Positions 51,910 to 64,000 of a stretch of DNA of 64,000 nt are shown here, piece by piece; the first letter of the stretch is position 1, and each line of letters opens with the position of its first letter. Source of the stretch: Larix kaempferi (Eukaryota > Streptophyta > Pinopsida > Pinales > Pinaceae); NCBI GenBank assembly GCA_027924585.1, contig BSBM01000436.1, positions 12,066,501-12,130,500 of the forward strand, read 5' to 3'. Both the position numbers and the translations under genes were made by a program. The notes under the pieces are model-generated. The model made no database searches and was not told the DNA's origin. It saw only the letters and a program-made list of their open reading frames with translations.

Positions 51910-53160
51910 AAGTTCCATGCTTCTACCGCCATAGAAGATGAAACCACTCAAAAGAATGCATCCGAAGAAAAGGAGACAAGAAGGGAGTATTACCTTGTCT
52001 CATCCCTTTCGGGAACCGTCATCACAAGTGCAAACACATGGTTGATTGACAGTGGCGCATCCAAACATATGACTGGTTACAAGAGTGCCATCATTGACCT
52101 AAAGGAGAAAATGTTCACATGCATGGTAGAGTTAGGGGACAACTAAACATATTCTATCCAAGGAGTTGGATCCAACTCATTCCAACTGAGCATCGATGAT
52201 ATTTTACACGTGGAGGACATTCTATATGTTCCAGTCTTAAAGAAGAACCTCCTTTCAATTTCGGTTCGTGAATACAAAGGATTCCAAGTTATCTTCATGG
52301 ATAACAAAGCACTTTTATGGTCGAATATCAAAAGCCTAGAATCTTCTGTTGTGATTGGAGTTTGAGAGGGAGGAATATACAAGGTACCCAGGAAGTACAT
52401 TCAAGGTATGATTCATCACACTATCAGTCCATGCGAGCTATGGCACCAAATGCTTGGACACCTACACTACAAAGCGCTACCAGGACTTCAAAAGATGATA
52501 AAAGGTATGCCCATATTTTATTTTGAGCATGATAGTGTATGTTGGGGTTGTGCACTTGGTAAGAATGTTAAGAAAAAAAATTCCAGCGGTACTACTAGAT
52601 CTAAAGGGATTTTAGATTTAATACATTTTGATGTATGTGGTCCCATGCCATCCCCCACCCTGATTTGCTTCTTATATTATGTATCGTTCATAGATGATTT
52701 TTCTAGGAAGTCATGGATTTATTTCATGAAGGCTAAAAGTGAAACTCTTAGCAAATTTAAAGAGTTTAAATCCCTAGTTGAAAATCAGAAAGAAAAGCAC
52801 ATTCGTGCATTAAGGTCTAATAATGGAGTTCAATTTGATTCAGATGCATTTAATGAGCTATGTAGTGATGCAGGAATATGTAGATAGTTAACAGTACCAT
52901 ACAACCCTCAGCAAAATGGGGTTGTTGAAAGGAAGAATAGAACCATACATGAGGCTACAAAATCCATGATGCATGATCAAGATATGTCTACCTCATTATG
53001 GGCAGAAGCCACCAGTACAGTTGTGTACATCTAGAATAGAATCTCACATGCCATTCTAGATGAGAAGACACTCGAAGAAGTGTTTATAGGTGAGAATCCA
53101 GACATCTCACACTTGAGAATTTTCGAGAGACCAGTATACATTCATGTACTGAAATAAAAG
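51910..53160 (+). pseudogene. Copia protease and integrase
   Basis: The protease motif TWLIDSGASKHMTGY is at about 52036-52080, with the D-S-G triad intact. The GAG-pre-integrase zinc region reads HHTISPCELWHQMLGHLHYK and CWGCALGK. The integrase core contains LIHFDVCGPM, FIDDFSRKSWIYFMKAKSE, then RALRSNNGVQFDSDAF, in which the second catalytic Asp (usually SDNG) is Asn. A stop follows GICR, then TVPYNPQQNGVVERKNRTIH with the catalytic Glu. Further stops at 53032 and 53156 confirm that it is dead. Confidence 0.9.
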
Positions 53161-55140
53161 AGAACAAAGATGGAGCCTTCTGGAAAGAAAGGCACCTTTG
53201 TGGGTTATAGAAAGTCATCTAAAGCATACTAAATATATGTACCCAGTGAAAGACACATTGAAGTCAGCCGAGATGTTACCTTCCATGAGGAAGTTGCTTT
53301 CAAAAGATCGAAAGAGATTCAATGTGATTCAGAGATGGAGGATCCCGAGTCTGATTCTCCCCCTTCAGATTTTGAGAGGGAGAAACCAAAAGATGCCTCA
53401 GATTTGCTAACTCCTGAAAAACCAGTAGAACTGATTGAGAGGTCACCTGATGAACCACCCACTAAAAGAATATTTGCTTGGTGCCGAGATATCTTACAAA
53501 ATGCTGAGAAACATGGAGCACTAGCAAGCTCATCTAGAGAGCACAAGCAACCTGACAGATATTCAAGGTATGTTGCACTGATGAGTCACATCGATGATTC
53601 AGAACCATCCTCATATGAAGAAGATGCAAAGCAGCAAGTTTGGAAATATGCAATGACAGAAGAGTACAACTCTATAATGAAGAATGATGTTTGGGAGGTT
53701 GTTCCCAAACCTAATGGGAAGTCCATTGTGACTTCCAGATGGCTTTACAAGATAAAGCATGTTGTGTATGGTAGCATTGAGAAGTATAAATCCATATTCG
53801 TTGCCATAGGTTTCTCTCATAAAGAAGGAATCGATTATGATGGGACCTTTTCCCCTGTGGAAAGGTACACCACAATCTGAGCAATGATTTCACTTCCATC
53901 TGTTGTAGGATGGAAACTTCACCAAATGGATGTGAAGACAGCCTTCCTTAATGGTGAGGTTGAAGAAGAGGTTTATATTGAGCAGTCTGAAGGATTTTTG
54001 GTGCATGGGAAGGAGTCCCACGTTTGCAAGATAAAGAAATCTCTAGATGGGCTTAAGCAATCCCCCGGGGCTTGGTACTCTAGAATTGATAGCTACCTTC
54101 AGAAACTGGGTTTCTGTAAGAGTGAATTTGATCTAAATTTGTACTTCAAAGTAGTGAAGAACCAACTGTTGATATTTTTATGTATGTTGATGATTTGTTT
54201 CTCCCTAGAGAGGAACATCTGATTTCTTGGTGCAAGAGGGAGCTCACCTCAGAGTTCGAGATGAAATACTTAGGTCTGATGCACTACTTTCTTGGCCTTG
54301 AGATCTGGCAAAGAAAAGATGAAATTTTTCTATCTCAAGGTAAGTACACTGTGGATATATTGTGCAGGTTTGGCATGATAGATTGAAAATCTATGACTAC
54401 ACCGATGGTTTCCAATTTGAGGAAACTTCATGAGTCAAGCTCTAGATTAGATCCAGTAGATCGCATTTTGTATAGACAGCTTATACGCTCACTAATGTAC
54501 TTGATACATTCGAGTCCTGATGTATGTTATGCAATGAGCATTTTGATTCAATTTATGTATGATCCGAGACACAAACACTGGATAGATTCTAAGCATGTCC
54601 GTAGGTACCTTCGAGGTACAATTTCATATGAAATCAGATATGCCTCTGGTGGAGGAGTCATGTTACTTGGTTATACAAACTCGGACTGGGGAGGAAGCAT
54701 TGTGGACCGTAAGAGTACATCTGGATATTGTTATAGCCTAGGATCAGCTATGATATCTTGGTCCAGCAAGAAGCAAGACTCTGTATCCCAGAGCACTACA
54801 GAAGCATAATACATAGCTGCTAGTGTTTCCTAGTGAGAAGTAGTGTGGCTCAGAAAGCTACTTGCAGGGTTGTTGGGTGAAAATCTTGAGCCTACATTTA
54901 TTAGATGTGACAATAAGAGTTGCATCAATATTTCCAAAAACCCAGTGTTTCATGACAAATCGAAGCACATTGAAATGAAGTATTACTTCATCCGAGACAT
55001 GGTCTAGAAAAGTACAGTGAAACTTCAGTACATTGCTATTGATGAGCAGATTGCAAATGTATTAACAAAGCCTCTATCAGTGACAAATTTCAAGTACTTC
55101 CGAGACAAGCTTGGTATGGCAGAGAATGCCTCCCTCGCTG
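53161..55140 (+). pseudogene. Copia reverse transcriptase and RNase H
   Basis: RT begins with EYNSIMKNDVWEVVPKPNGK, IVTSRWLYKIKH and GIDYDGTFSPVERYTTI, then a stop. It continues with WKLHQMDVKTAFLNGEVEEE and SLDGLKQSPGAWYSRIDSYL. A frameshift falls near 54170, just before the catalytic MYVDDLFLP at about 54180, and RT resumes as LTSEFEMKYLGLMHYFLGLE. RNase H reads GYTNSDWGGSIVDRKSTSGY, MISWSSKKQDSVSQSTTEA, stop, YIAAS, and later KSKHIEMKYYFIRDMV and QIANVLTKPL. The first RNase H Asp (GYTDAD in the family) is Asn. The order and motifs are those of a standard copia pol. Confidence 0.92.
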
Positions 55141-55148
55141 AGAGGGAG
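55139..55148 (+). other. Polypurine tract of the copia element
   Basis: TGAGAGGGAG directly precedes the 3' LTR start TGTTAAATG. Confidence 0.8.
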
Positions 55149-56207
55149 TGTTAAATGTATAACATCGGGAGACATTCTCCAAACCAATCTTGTGCAACCA
55201 AGATTGATCATCCCATATAGAGGTGAGCACTTTGATTGCCTTCTGTGTAAAGGTTATTCCTCCTACATAGATGTAATTGATCAAAGTAATGATGTTGTAA
55301 AGTCTTGTTGGAAAAGGCTCCAGACTTGTGTCTCAAGTCATATTCTCGCGTGAATCTTTCGTATAAATGTATCCATGGTATGGAACTCTTGTATAGAGGT
55401 GGACCTTCTGTATAAAGGTTATGCTTTACTTGTTAAAAGCATTTAATGTTGTGTGATATATTATTAACCATGATCACTAGCATCTATTAAATATCCTTTA
55501 GAGATTGATCACCTCTAAAGTGAATTACTTTAGCATATGATCAGTTGGTCCGGAATAATATACTATGATCACAACATCTTATAATTCTTCTTAGTATAAT
55601 GTAATGTGATGGATAATTAAAGTTAGCACATATTGACCATGCAGTAAAATATAAAGAGATAAAGATAAATGCATAGATAAAAAGAGAATTGGAATTGATT
55701 AGGAGATGACTAAATGAACTCGAATTGTCAAGCTTCAGTTAAAGCCATAATGTATGCCTCAATTAACTAAAGAAATCGTAGTGGTCACTACAAGTAAATC
55801 AATCAGCATGATTTCAGTTAATAATAGTTAACTAAGTGTTAAATAAGAAGGACTAATTAACAAAAGTGTTTTCACTTAATTAAACTAAAAGATGACACTT
55901 CAGTAAATCAAGGAGAACTCGAATTGATAACTACAGTGATGTTATCAAGAAAGAATCAGTTAAAGAGAGTTAAATAAGTGACAACAAAGAAGATCTAGTT
56001 AACTAAGTGTTATTGATGATGACACTTATGTTAAACTAAAAGACGACACTTGAGTTGTGACACTTGCATGACGACAACTAAGTTAGCCACCTAACTAAGT
56101 GGGAAAGCTTTCAGTTAAGAGGTGAGTTCATCCTAAGAGACATTTCAGTGAGATAAAGCACTACATGAGAAGTGGGGCACACTTCTTCATGCAAGATTGA
56201 TACATCC
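55149..56207 (+). repeat. 3' LTR of the copia element, truncated by insertion of G3
   Basis: It starts TGTTAAATGTATAACATC and is colinear with 48629 to about 49695. It stops in CAAGATTGATACATCC, where the 5' LTR continues with AGACTGAGGGCGAG. The next base begins TGTAATGTCC, the start of another LTR. The pentamer CATCC (56203-56207) would be the left half of the target duplication of G3. Confidence 0.9.
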
Positions 56208-58911
56208 TGTAATGTCCTCATTTTGACCCTTAGGACATATTTGGATTTTATGTAAACATTGTGCATATGTTATGTATTATTCCTAGCGTGGAGCTCAAGG
56301 CCAAGGCCCCGCTAGTGAACTCATCTTTAAGAGGCAAGTATTTGACATTGTATTATCCATGTGCTATTAAGCCATGGAAATTGTAAAATGATGTAAATAT
56401 CATGTAATAAAAATACTAAGGGATGGTTATGGATGCAACTAAATGAGGGGGAACTATCTATCCACTAGGGAGGGGTGAGGGGGTTATGGGATTGAACCAT
56501 AGGCTACCATATGTCACCTAGAAAACCCACCTTTGGCTGTCCTAGCTATCATTTATTTCTGTTGCAGGAAGTGGGTGAAAGAAACGGTCCATGAGATCGA
56601 TGGAGTGTGGGCAATCCCGAAAATTTGGATGGCAGGGTATGGAGCTTTGTTTTCCTTGATCATCACGTCACTCTACCCTGGAATTTCGTATTCCCGAATC
56701 CCCATTCCATTAGGGACTGGAAACTGGATTTGGGAGGAAGAACAGAGCGAGCCAAGCGGTGAAGAGAGGAAGGAAATCACGATTTGGGAAAAGCCACAGT
56801 TTGCAGTGCCTATATCGCCCAGGAATTGCGTGAGAAGTGAAATATGTCGGGGAAATACTTAGACCCGAACCCTAGAGGCGATTTGGAGAGTGTGAGATGC
56901 TCAGAACCCCGTGAGAAACCCATATGTGATAGCCTGAAACCCCAGTCGTGGGACAGAACCTTTCGTCCGTAACCCTGAGGAGATCCAAGTGTGGATAACA
57001 CAGTACGGAAGAGAGAGCAGAGGTTGGAACCGCTTGATATACCCGATGAAGACTATTTGGTTGATTATGTATCTCCGTGGTTGAGCTCATTGGCTTAGCT
57101 TCCTCCTCCCTTGTCTCTTTTCATACTTGATAAACCCAACTATGTGTTGGCTTAGCATGACTGTTGATGTGAAACCAAAGCTGTGAGTAAACCTGGGTAG
57201 TTCCTCCTTAGTGGATACATAGCCCCAGCTCGGGGGTGGTCTTTGAGTGCTGAAATACTACAGGTTGGGAAGAGACCTATGGTTGGGTTGGAACGTTGCA
57301 GTCCATAGCCAGTTTGCTTGGTGGTTTCAATTAAATATAAGTGTTTCATGTTGCCTTTGAATTGTGTCAATTTACATACATGGTTGCTTGTTTGTTTATG
57401 TATGAATACAGCTGATTAAGGGAACATAATACTTGTACTTAGGTTATTATTATGCCTATGATGAAATGTTGATAGATGCATGTTGTGTGTTTGCTTAATG
57501 TGGTTTATTTCAGTTGTGTTTTTCCTCTATGTGCTTTATTTATATGTAGTTTTGTTCATTGATGAATAGGGATAAGTTTGGTTGTGACCATGAAGGAGCA
57601 GAAGGTTTAGTTAGGGATTTGGGGAGGAAATAGGCACCCCTCTGTGGTGTTCATGCTTCCCCCTGTGGATCAGATGGAAAGAAAATCCATGAATAAGTAG
57701 TAGGAGAGCCCCTTATAGAGTGGAAAAGAGGCATGAATGAATTTGGGGGCCACATTTTAGGTTGGATGAAGGATAGGATCAAAGTCATCGGATACAACAT
57801 TGGACATGCAGTTGCATAGATCTCTCCAAGATATTTCCAATGGTACCAAGTTTGCCAAAATTGGTCTAAGGATGAAGAGGTTATGAGCCAGAGAAGTTGT
57901 TCAGTTGGGCTTCCGACTTTTTGAATCCCGCATTGAGGATTGCGGATTGCGGACCAAGACATTGTTGATGGGTAAAAAGATCAGAGTTGTGAATCAGTTT
58001 TGGAAGAAAAAAAAAGTAGCAGGTTGTTCAAGGTGGTTACCCCATCACTCAAAAGGGCACTGAGGGGATCCTGGACGTGACAGCGAATTGCGGATTGCAG
58101 AAGTCAGAAGAGTAAAAATGTCGGAATTCTGAAATGGTGGTTCTGACTTCTGAATACCGCATTGCGGATTGCGGATTGCAGAAGTCGGAGAGGTAATTTT
58201 TCTAGATTAGTGAAATCGGAGTTCTGACTTCCGAGTTCCACATTGCGGATTGAGGAAGTTTAAGAGGTAATTTTTCCAAATTGGTGAAATCGGAGTTCCG
58301 ACATTTGAGTTCTGCATTGCAGATTGCAGAAGTCAGAGAGGATATTTATTCGGAACAGAGAATGGGAGTTTCGACTTCTGAATCCTGCATTGTGGATTGC
58401 GGATTGCGGAAGTCGGAGGTGAAGCTTTCCGGAGTGGCGGAGTTTGGCGTTCTGACTTCTGAGTTCCGCATTGTGGATTGTGGATTGCGTATGTCGGAGG
58501 AGTAATTCTTTGAAGTTGAGATTTTGGCGTTCCGATTTCTGAATCTCACATTGCGGATTGCGGAATTCGAGAAGGTGTTCTTCGACGCCGCGTAATTGGC
58601 ATTCCGATTTTCGCATCCTGCATTGCGGAAGTCGGGAAGGTGTTCTTCGACGCTGTGGAATATTTGTGTTTCGATTTCCGATTTCCGCACTTCGGATTGC
58701 GGATTGCGGAGGTCGGAGGTGTGAGCCTCGTCGAAGCTGTAATTTGTGGTTCCGACTTCCGATTGTGGATTGCGGATTGCAGACCAAGACATTGTCGATG
58801 GGTAAAACGATCAGAGTTGCGGTTCATTTTGGAAGAAAAAAAAAGTAGCAGGTTGTTCAAGGTGGTTCCCCCATCACTCAAAATAGCACCAAGGGGATCG
58901 AGGACGTGACA
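56208..58911 (+). repeat. LTR of gypsy element 'G3', about 2.7 kb, with an internal tandem array
   Basis: It starts TGTAATGTCCTCATTTTGACC and ends GAGGACGTGACA, three bases before a Met-tRNA primer site. About 83 bp from the start is GAGCTCAAGGCCAAGGCCCC, shared with the LTRs of G1 and the solo LTR. From about 57814 it includes a segment homologous to the G1 leader, followed by a GC-rich tandem array to 58770. A second TGACA end-like sequence occurs at 58078-58082, in a 142-bp direct repeat (about 57941-58082 and 58770-58911), suggesting that the LTR grew by internal duplication. The 3' partner is not in the window. Confidence 0.8.
57900..58770 (+). repeat. GC-rich tandem array (~75-bp units) within the G3 LTR
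   Basis: About nine units contain a CCGCATTGCGGATTGCGGA-like word next to GAAGTCGGA and TTCCGACTTCTGA. The words recur near 58159, 58237, 58312, 58386, 58467, 58547, 58618 and 58687, periods of about 69-81 bp. Each unit has the inner repeat ATTGCGG and partly self-complementary arms (TCCGACTT / AAGTCGGA), so single-stranded forms could fold into hairpins. Open frames through it are by-products of the repeat. Confidence 0.85.
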
Positions 58912-58914
58912 GAA

Positions 58915-58928
58915 TGGTATCAAAGCCC
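58915..58928 (+). other. Primer-binding site of G3
   Basis: TGGTATCAAAGCCC lies three bases after the LTR end. It differs by one base from the site of G1 (TGGTATCAGAGCCC), and the following text (AAGGTTGCAGCACTGGGGCT) also resembles the G1 leader. Confidence 0.85.
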
Positions 58929-61181
58929 AAGGTTGCAGCACTGGGGCTGCTTGGGACAAAGTATGAGTTACAGGCAAGTAACCAGAACTTGAATAAGGTG
59001 CACAGGCATACAATGTGCCTTGAAGGACTCCATATGGAGTTGGAATTGAACAGAATGAAATGTTGATAAAGAGGGAAATCTCCCACCTTAAACTATTTAT
59101 GTTTGTAGCATCAAAATTGCATGCCTAGAATGTAGCAAGTATAAAGGTTATACATATGTGTATGTATTGAATTTTTTTTTGGCGAGAAAATCATAGTTAA
59201 TGATTCCTTGTGTGCTTGCTAGAGGCCATGAGATTAGATAGATGAAATGTGTATGCATAGTAGGCATATTAAGAGGTAATGCATACTGCACATAAGCTTA
59301 TATGTGCTTGCATATGGTATTGCATATTGGTAAAAGTTTATAAAGAGCACATTGCATTTCAATTTGAATGCACACCTAATAAGGATGCACATCCACTAAA
59401 AGGATTGCGGGAAAAGCTTATGTTGCATGCTTGTGATTCTTGCAATGTTGCACAATGTTATGGAGAAAATATTTTTGAGATGCCTTGCTTACACTTTGCT
59501 TGAGAAATTATGAAAATGTTGTTTCTAGGGTTCTTCATTTTACCAAGATGATATCCTAGGTACCATGGTCAACATAACATATCCAAGTTTGTTGGAAACC
59601 ATAGCACAAGGACCAAGATAATAGAAGTAGGGCTGAAGATGATGATGATATTACATATGACTAGTAGCCTTGTGAAGAAAGGATGGAGCACAAATCCATG
59701 ATCAAGAGGATTGTGGAAGGACTGTGTATCCCTTGGTAAGAAGCCAAATGATCAAGTAACATCAGGTATGTTGATGGAAGCCATGCAGGTAAGGTTTTAT
59801 TTATGCTAATTGCATAAGTGTTGAGAAAGGATGGGTAAGAATCCTTCAACCATGTTTTAAATCATCATAAAATGGTATGCATGTAATAGTGAATGCATTT
59901 ATGTGAATGACATCCCACGGGGTATGGTGGGGTATGTCGTAGTAAAGGAAATGAGCCTCATACCATGTGACTGGTTAAAAAATTTGAATGCATCCATAAG
60001 AATAAGAGCATGCTATGTGTGAAACCATGAGGGTGTTGGGTTGTGAAGCCTACAGTGCTCAACAAGTAGCCCATGAAATCCCTATTGGTGTTAATTTGGG
60101 ATGAAACCTCTTTACCAACAACCAAGGAGTGGAGAAATCCTGAGATGTTGTGTTTGGGTGAAGGATGAGGGAACCCAAATAGTGAACCAAGTAATTAGGG
60201 ATATGGTTGAGTATTGTGTTGAAGCATTGACTAAGATGCCCAACTTACCATGGTAAGAAACTTGTGTAGGCACAAGAATGTTTTAAGAACAATGTTCTAG
60301 TGCAATGGGTGCATTAAGTAAATGTACAATTAAAAGATATTATGTAAATATTGTTGATTATGCATGCATATGTGTGATTGCATATATGTTAATATGCATT
60401 GTGTGGATGCATGGCTATGGTGTACATTTCATTTAAATTAGATAATATATGAGATGGTAGAATTGTTGAAAATTCTAAGATCCTTTCATGAGATGCTATG
60501 CGGAAAGAATTGCATGAAGAAGGTAGTTGTATTTGATGGGATACTAGAGTGCTATATTGGTAGGATAGAGTTGCATGAAATGATATGGTTGTGTAATCAT
60601 GAATGATGAAAGTTTTATTTGAATTCATGTATATATGGTGTGAATGTATCTTGCAATTTACGGTGATAAGGATGCACATAAAGAAAATGTATTTCATTGC
60701 ATTTGAGATACTAATAGCTGATAGTGTTTGAATTATGGTTTGATTATAATTGTGAGGTCAACCAGTGGCTATTATAAATGCTGCAATGAAATTATTATGT
60801 GCATGGGTACTCACCAAGTGCTTGGCTAATTAAATTTTCAGATTGGAGATTTTGCTAATAATTGTTAATGAGTACTAATGGTTGTTTAGATCTTCACAAT
60901 TGTGTCAAGAGGACAATTGTAGGTGGATGTCTATGCTATGGGAGTAATCCTAAACCATAGTGGACAGAGTGATACCACTTGCAAAATCCAGACAATATGA
61001 GGATGGCCTCATGGTTGAACAAACCAAAATTATGTAGTGAACAGAATTTTAAGTTCATATTTGAGCTTGGTTGAGGAGGACACACTGCAGGAAGAGAAAA
61101 TACATCTACAAAATAGATAATTAATTTATGACCCTTGCTAATATTATGCATGTCTGATTATTAGAATTAATGTTCAGGGCA

Positions 61182-61283
61182 TGTTTCTATTTCAGACTGC
61201 TTGAATGTGATTGTGTGTTTTTATTTCAGACTGCTTGAATGTGATTGAGTGTTTTTATTTCAGACTGCTTGAGTGTGTTTAGG
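61182..61283 (+). repeat. 34-bp unit repeated three times
   Basis: Each unit contains TTCAGACTGCTTGAATGTGA (or GAGTGTG in the last), starting near 61191, 61225 and 61259, a strict 34-bp period. The copies differ by a few bases. Confidence 0.88.
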
Positions 61284-61607
61284 GCCTACATGACTCACAT
61301 CGAAAGGGGTGCACACCTTTCGGGTGTTGTGTTGTGTTGTGGTTGTCAACATTGAATACACCCTAAAGGAATGGACGCATTCCTAGTGTTTCAATATTAG
61401 AGAGTGAATTTGTATGAAGTATGTTATAATTTTATATCAGCAATACTGACGAGCTTACCTACCCATCTTGTGTTGTCAAGTATTGCACATGTAATTGGTA
61501 ATGCGTTCTAAGGAGCAAGTGAAGTGGGTGTCGAAGCTGGTGGAAGCGCTTGGAGATTCCTATCGCTTCGTAGTGGAGCCCTTGACCTGGAAATGATCAT
61601 GGTTATG

Positions 61608-61899
61608 TTCCCTCCATTGGTCCTGTTAACCCAGATGGAAGTGCTGGATTGGAAATGGAGAGGGAAAACCAGGTATGGGACTGATTTGGCCCCATAAATG
61701 CTTGTTAAATCCAGTCGGTGCACTGGTTGAGCATTGAATGTTATGGTGCAGTTTCCCTCCATTGGTCCTGTTAACCTAGACGGAAGTGTTGGCTTGTAAA
61801 TGGAAAGGGAAAACCAGGTATGGGACTGGTTTGGCACCATAAACGCTTGGTAAATCCAGTCGGTGCACTGATTGGGTGTTGAATGTTATGGAGCAGCCT
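61608..61899 (+). repeat. Tandem duplication of a ~145-bp unit
   Basis: The first copy starts CCCTCCATTGGTCCTGTTAA at 61610 and the second at 61755. Both contain AACCAGGTATGGGACTG and AATCCAGTCGGTGCACTG. About 10% of positions differ by eye, so this is not recent. Confidence 0.88.
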
Positions 61900-62730
61900 G
61901 TGTGCTGGCCAAATATTCGTTATTGTATCCACAGGCGATCCAAGTATTGTAAAGCAAAGAAGTATCATGTGGAGTAATGTGAAGACGTCCAATACAGATA
62001 AGTATTTGGGTTACCTTGCATCTTCTTGCTTATTTAATATGAATATACATGTGTGTATGATTTTTAAATTCTTGTTTAGAGATGAACCCTATGAAAATGA
62101 ACTTGACATGTGAATGGACTCAATGTTTGAGTGTAGGTAGTGCTAGAAGCAAGAACCTTGAAGGCATCCTAGGGATGCATTTGGACATGTGACTTTCCTA
62201 GAAAGCTCAGTGTGAGTATTAATGCAAATGGTGTTAGTGGACTGGTGTGGGTCCTAGCAGCCAAAGGTTCTGTAGGCATCAATGAGAAAGGGTTCCTTGG
62301 TTGAGAAGCCTTGGACAGACTTTAGACACTAAGTGTCATCACCAAAACAAGAAAGGGTGAGTCAAGCATTCACATTTGAAGTGAAAGAGGCCAAGGAGCA
62401 TGGAACCATAGTGGTGGTGGGGCTCCGGATTGGATCAAGACTAAGAGGGGGGAACTCATACTCTTCACTTTCCCTTTTTTATTGATGCATTTTAGAAACA
62501 AAAAATTGTTGAATGCATGCCATGGTTGAAAGTTTATTATGTTTATCTTGCCTGAAATAAATTGTGAATGTTGAATTAGTTAATTCCCTGTGGAACGATG
62601 AACATGAATGAGTGCATTTGTGTGTTGGACAAGCATGAAATGTGTGGAAGTCTCATGGATAAAGCATGAACTATCCATATCAATTGGGCAAGTAATTGAC
62701 TAATCTTAATTCTTATGTTATGCTTGTTGT

Positions 62731-64000
62731 CACAACCCCATAATTTTCAAGAAAATTTAAAACTTTTATAAGTGTCTAATCTTCATTATATGCTATGCGG
62801 AAGCTAAAATGTTTACACAACATCTATAGTTATAACATCATTATAACATCTCATAATTTCTTAAAGTTAATTATTGAATTGTAATTAATAATGAAACTTT
62901 ACTTGTCGTCACGTAGATCTCTTATATTTTTACAAGCCATCAAAAGATACTCTATTTAGCATTTCATCTTTGGTCACCCTTGACAATTTCTAAATCTGAA
63001 TAGTGATCCATTATTACTGAGATACATCCTTTAGAGAAGTAAATTATTCATATAAACATCCAATTTATATATATATATATATATTTGAACAACAAACTAT
63101 GAAGCACACTTAAAAGGAATTAGCACCAGCTTAATTGCTTATGTAAAACAAGAGACAAGGTATAAATAATAACTTCATAATTAGTAAAATGCTTAAGGCA
63201 TCCATATTCAAAGCAACAAATTTGAAAATATCATTTGAAACACAAGGATTTGCCGATATCAATTAGCAGCTGTAATGGTTCCTAAGCTTACTCATAGAAA
63301 TTCATCTTTACATCCAGTACTTGAACCTACTTAAAGAAACACAAAATAAATTTTATGATTAATATGACTAATTACATTTGTTTACTCAAATGTTGACATA
63401 GACGACAAGATCACCACTTCTATCTAGGAAATTAAACTCTAAGTTCATAAAAGAGATCATTTGAAAGAGATCACTCTAACGTTGAGATACATCAATGCGA
63501 AGATTCAATAAGATATACACATTAAGGACACATGAGAAAAACACATCAGAAAGAGACTTTTTCACGTGGTGCACCCGCATCTTGGGCTACATCCACAAAG
63601 GTTGTTTTGCTTTATTAAAATAAAAGGAAGAGGTTACACCAACAACAAAATTGTTGCCAACCACTTTCTTATCTTTCTCTAGCTTCTTTCAAAGAAAGCT
63701 TTTAGTAATCTATCCTTTTCAATCTAAACAAAGGTATCATAAAAATATATTACTTTCTTTAGTATAACAAATTTGTATTATAACTCAACGTAATATATGT
63801 AAACCTATTCATTTAGTAATGGAAATAAAGGCTAAAGTTATCTTAACCTTGAAAGTAAAAGTCCTTTATAGTTCCATCATAATTTATTAAGGTAATATCT
63901 TCATATTTATATCTTACCTTTCATTAAATAGTTGATACAAGGCTAAGTCCTTTCTAAATGGCAAGAAGTCTATGTGTTACAAAACTTTACCCAATCATGT
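62731..64000. other. AT-rich end of window, no recognisable gene
   Basis: Text changes character at about 62735, where TGTCACAACCCCATAATTTT could be the start of another LTR, but no partner or polypurine tract supports it. A (TA)n run lies at about 63067-63084. I see no coding pattern. Confidence 0.4.

Larger units (their letters stand above)
48629..56207 (+). mobile_element. Ty1/copia retrotransposon, degenerate; 3' LTR truncated by G3
   Basis: A 5' LTR (48629-50169), Met-tRNA primer site, gag, protease, integrase, RT, RNase H, purine tract and the first ~1.06 kb of the 3' LTR (55149-56207) are present in that order. Integrase before RT identifies Ty1/copia. Frames are broken in many places, and a gypsy fragment interrupts gag. 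The 3' LTR stops at 56207, where another LTR begins. Its remainder, expected to resemble 49680-50169, is not seen before the window ends, so the far target duplication cannot be checked. Confidence 0.92.
58929..62730 (+). mobile_element. G3 interior without recognisable coding sequence
   Basis: For almost 4 kb after the primer site I see no gag, protease, RT or integrase motif in any frame. There are two tandem repeats (61182-61283 and about 61610-61899). This would fit a large non-autonomous derivative that keeps LTR and leader but has lost or never had genes. It could also be an old interior filled with later insertions. No polypurine tract or second LTR is visible before the window ends. 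Confidence 0.5.

Noticed and set aside
58260-58909. Several long open frames on both strands in the GC-rich array of G3
   Set aside because: They are created by the ~75-bp repeat and occur in several frames at once; they are not protein-like.
62735-62760. TGTCACAACCCC as the start of another LTR
   Set aside because: There is no purine tract before it, no partner repeat and no target duplication; only the first dozen bases are LTR-like.

Overview
This window looks like intergenic DNA from a large seed-plant nuclear genome. I see no intact host gene. It is a nest of Ty3/gypsy and Ty1/copia LTR retrotransposons, a plant L1-type LINE and retrocopies. The plant assignment rests on the element types: chromodomain gypsy elements, copia with an initiator-Met primer site, and a LINE whose ORF1 has a DUF4283-like region and a CCHC knuckle. 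It also rests on plant-like pseudogenes of coatomer beta-prime and a Rab11/RabA GTPase. Old nested elements with long LTRs would suit a gymnosperm, but the sequence does not settle that.

Layout. (1) 378-7067, minus strand: a decayed non-chromovirus gypsy element (Asp-tRNA-like primer site, LTR 5542-7067, gag with three zinc knuckles, protease, a second gag-like region, start of RT). An ~800-bp insertion splits its gag. (2) 7068-10871: unassigned. (3) 10872-21786, plus strand: gypsy chromovirus 'G1', complete but with damaged reading frames. Its integrase is split by an antisense solo LTR (17390-19107) with a perfect 5-bp target duplication. (4) 21787-25470: mostly featureless, with one RNase H-like remnant. 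(5) 25471-44400: gypsy chromovirus 'G2', with LTRs of about 3.4 kb and perfect ACTCT target duplications. Its interior has lost gag and RT and holds a foreign antisense segment with a coatomer beta-prime pseudogene. Its 3' LTR was hit twice: by a 587-bp poly(A) retroposon (35922-36508) and by a 7.4-kb LINE (36667-44029).

(6) 44406-48628: unassigned, with short tandem repeats. (7) 48629-56207: a copia element with 1.5-kb LTRs, full domain order but broken frames, and a gypsy RT fragment inside gag. (8) 56208 to at least about 62.7 kb: gypsy element 'G3', inserted into the copia 3' LTR. It has a 2.7-kb LTR holding a GC-rich ~75-bp tandem array and an interior in which I see no coding sequence. 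(9) The last ~1.3 kb is AT-rich and unassigned.

The only intact protein-coding unit is the LINE: ORF1 (649 aa) and ORF2 (1389 aa) overlap in an ATGA stop/start. Its 3' region carries a processed, decayed Rab11/RabA coding copy just before a tail also found at the end of the neighbouring 587-bp retroposon. Order of events from nesting: G2 inserted, its LTRs diverged, then the small retroposon and the LINE landed in its 3' LTR. G1 inserted before the solo-LTR element, and the copia element before G3.
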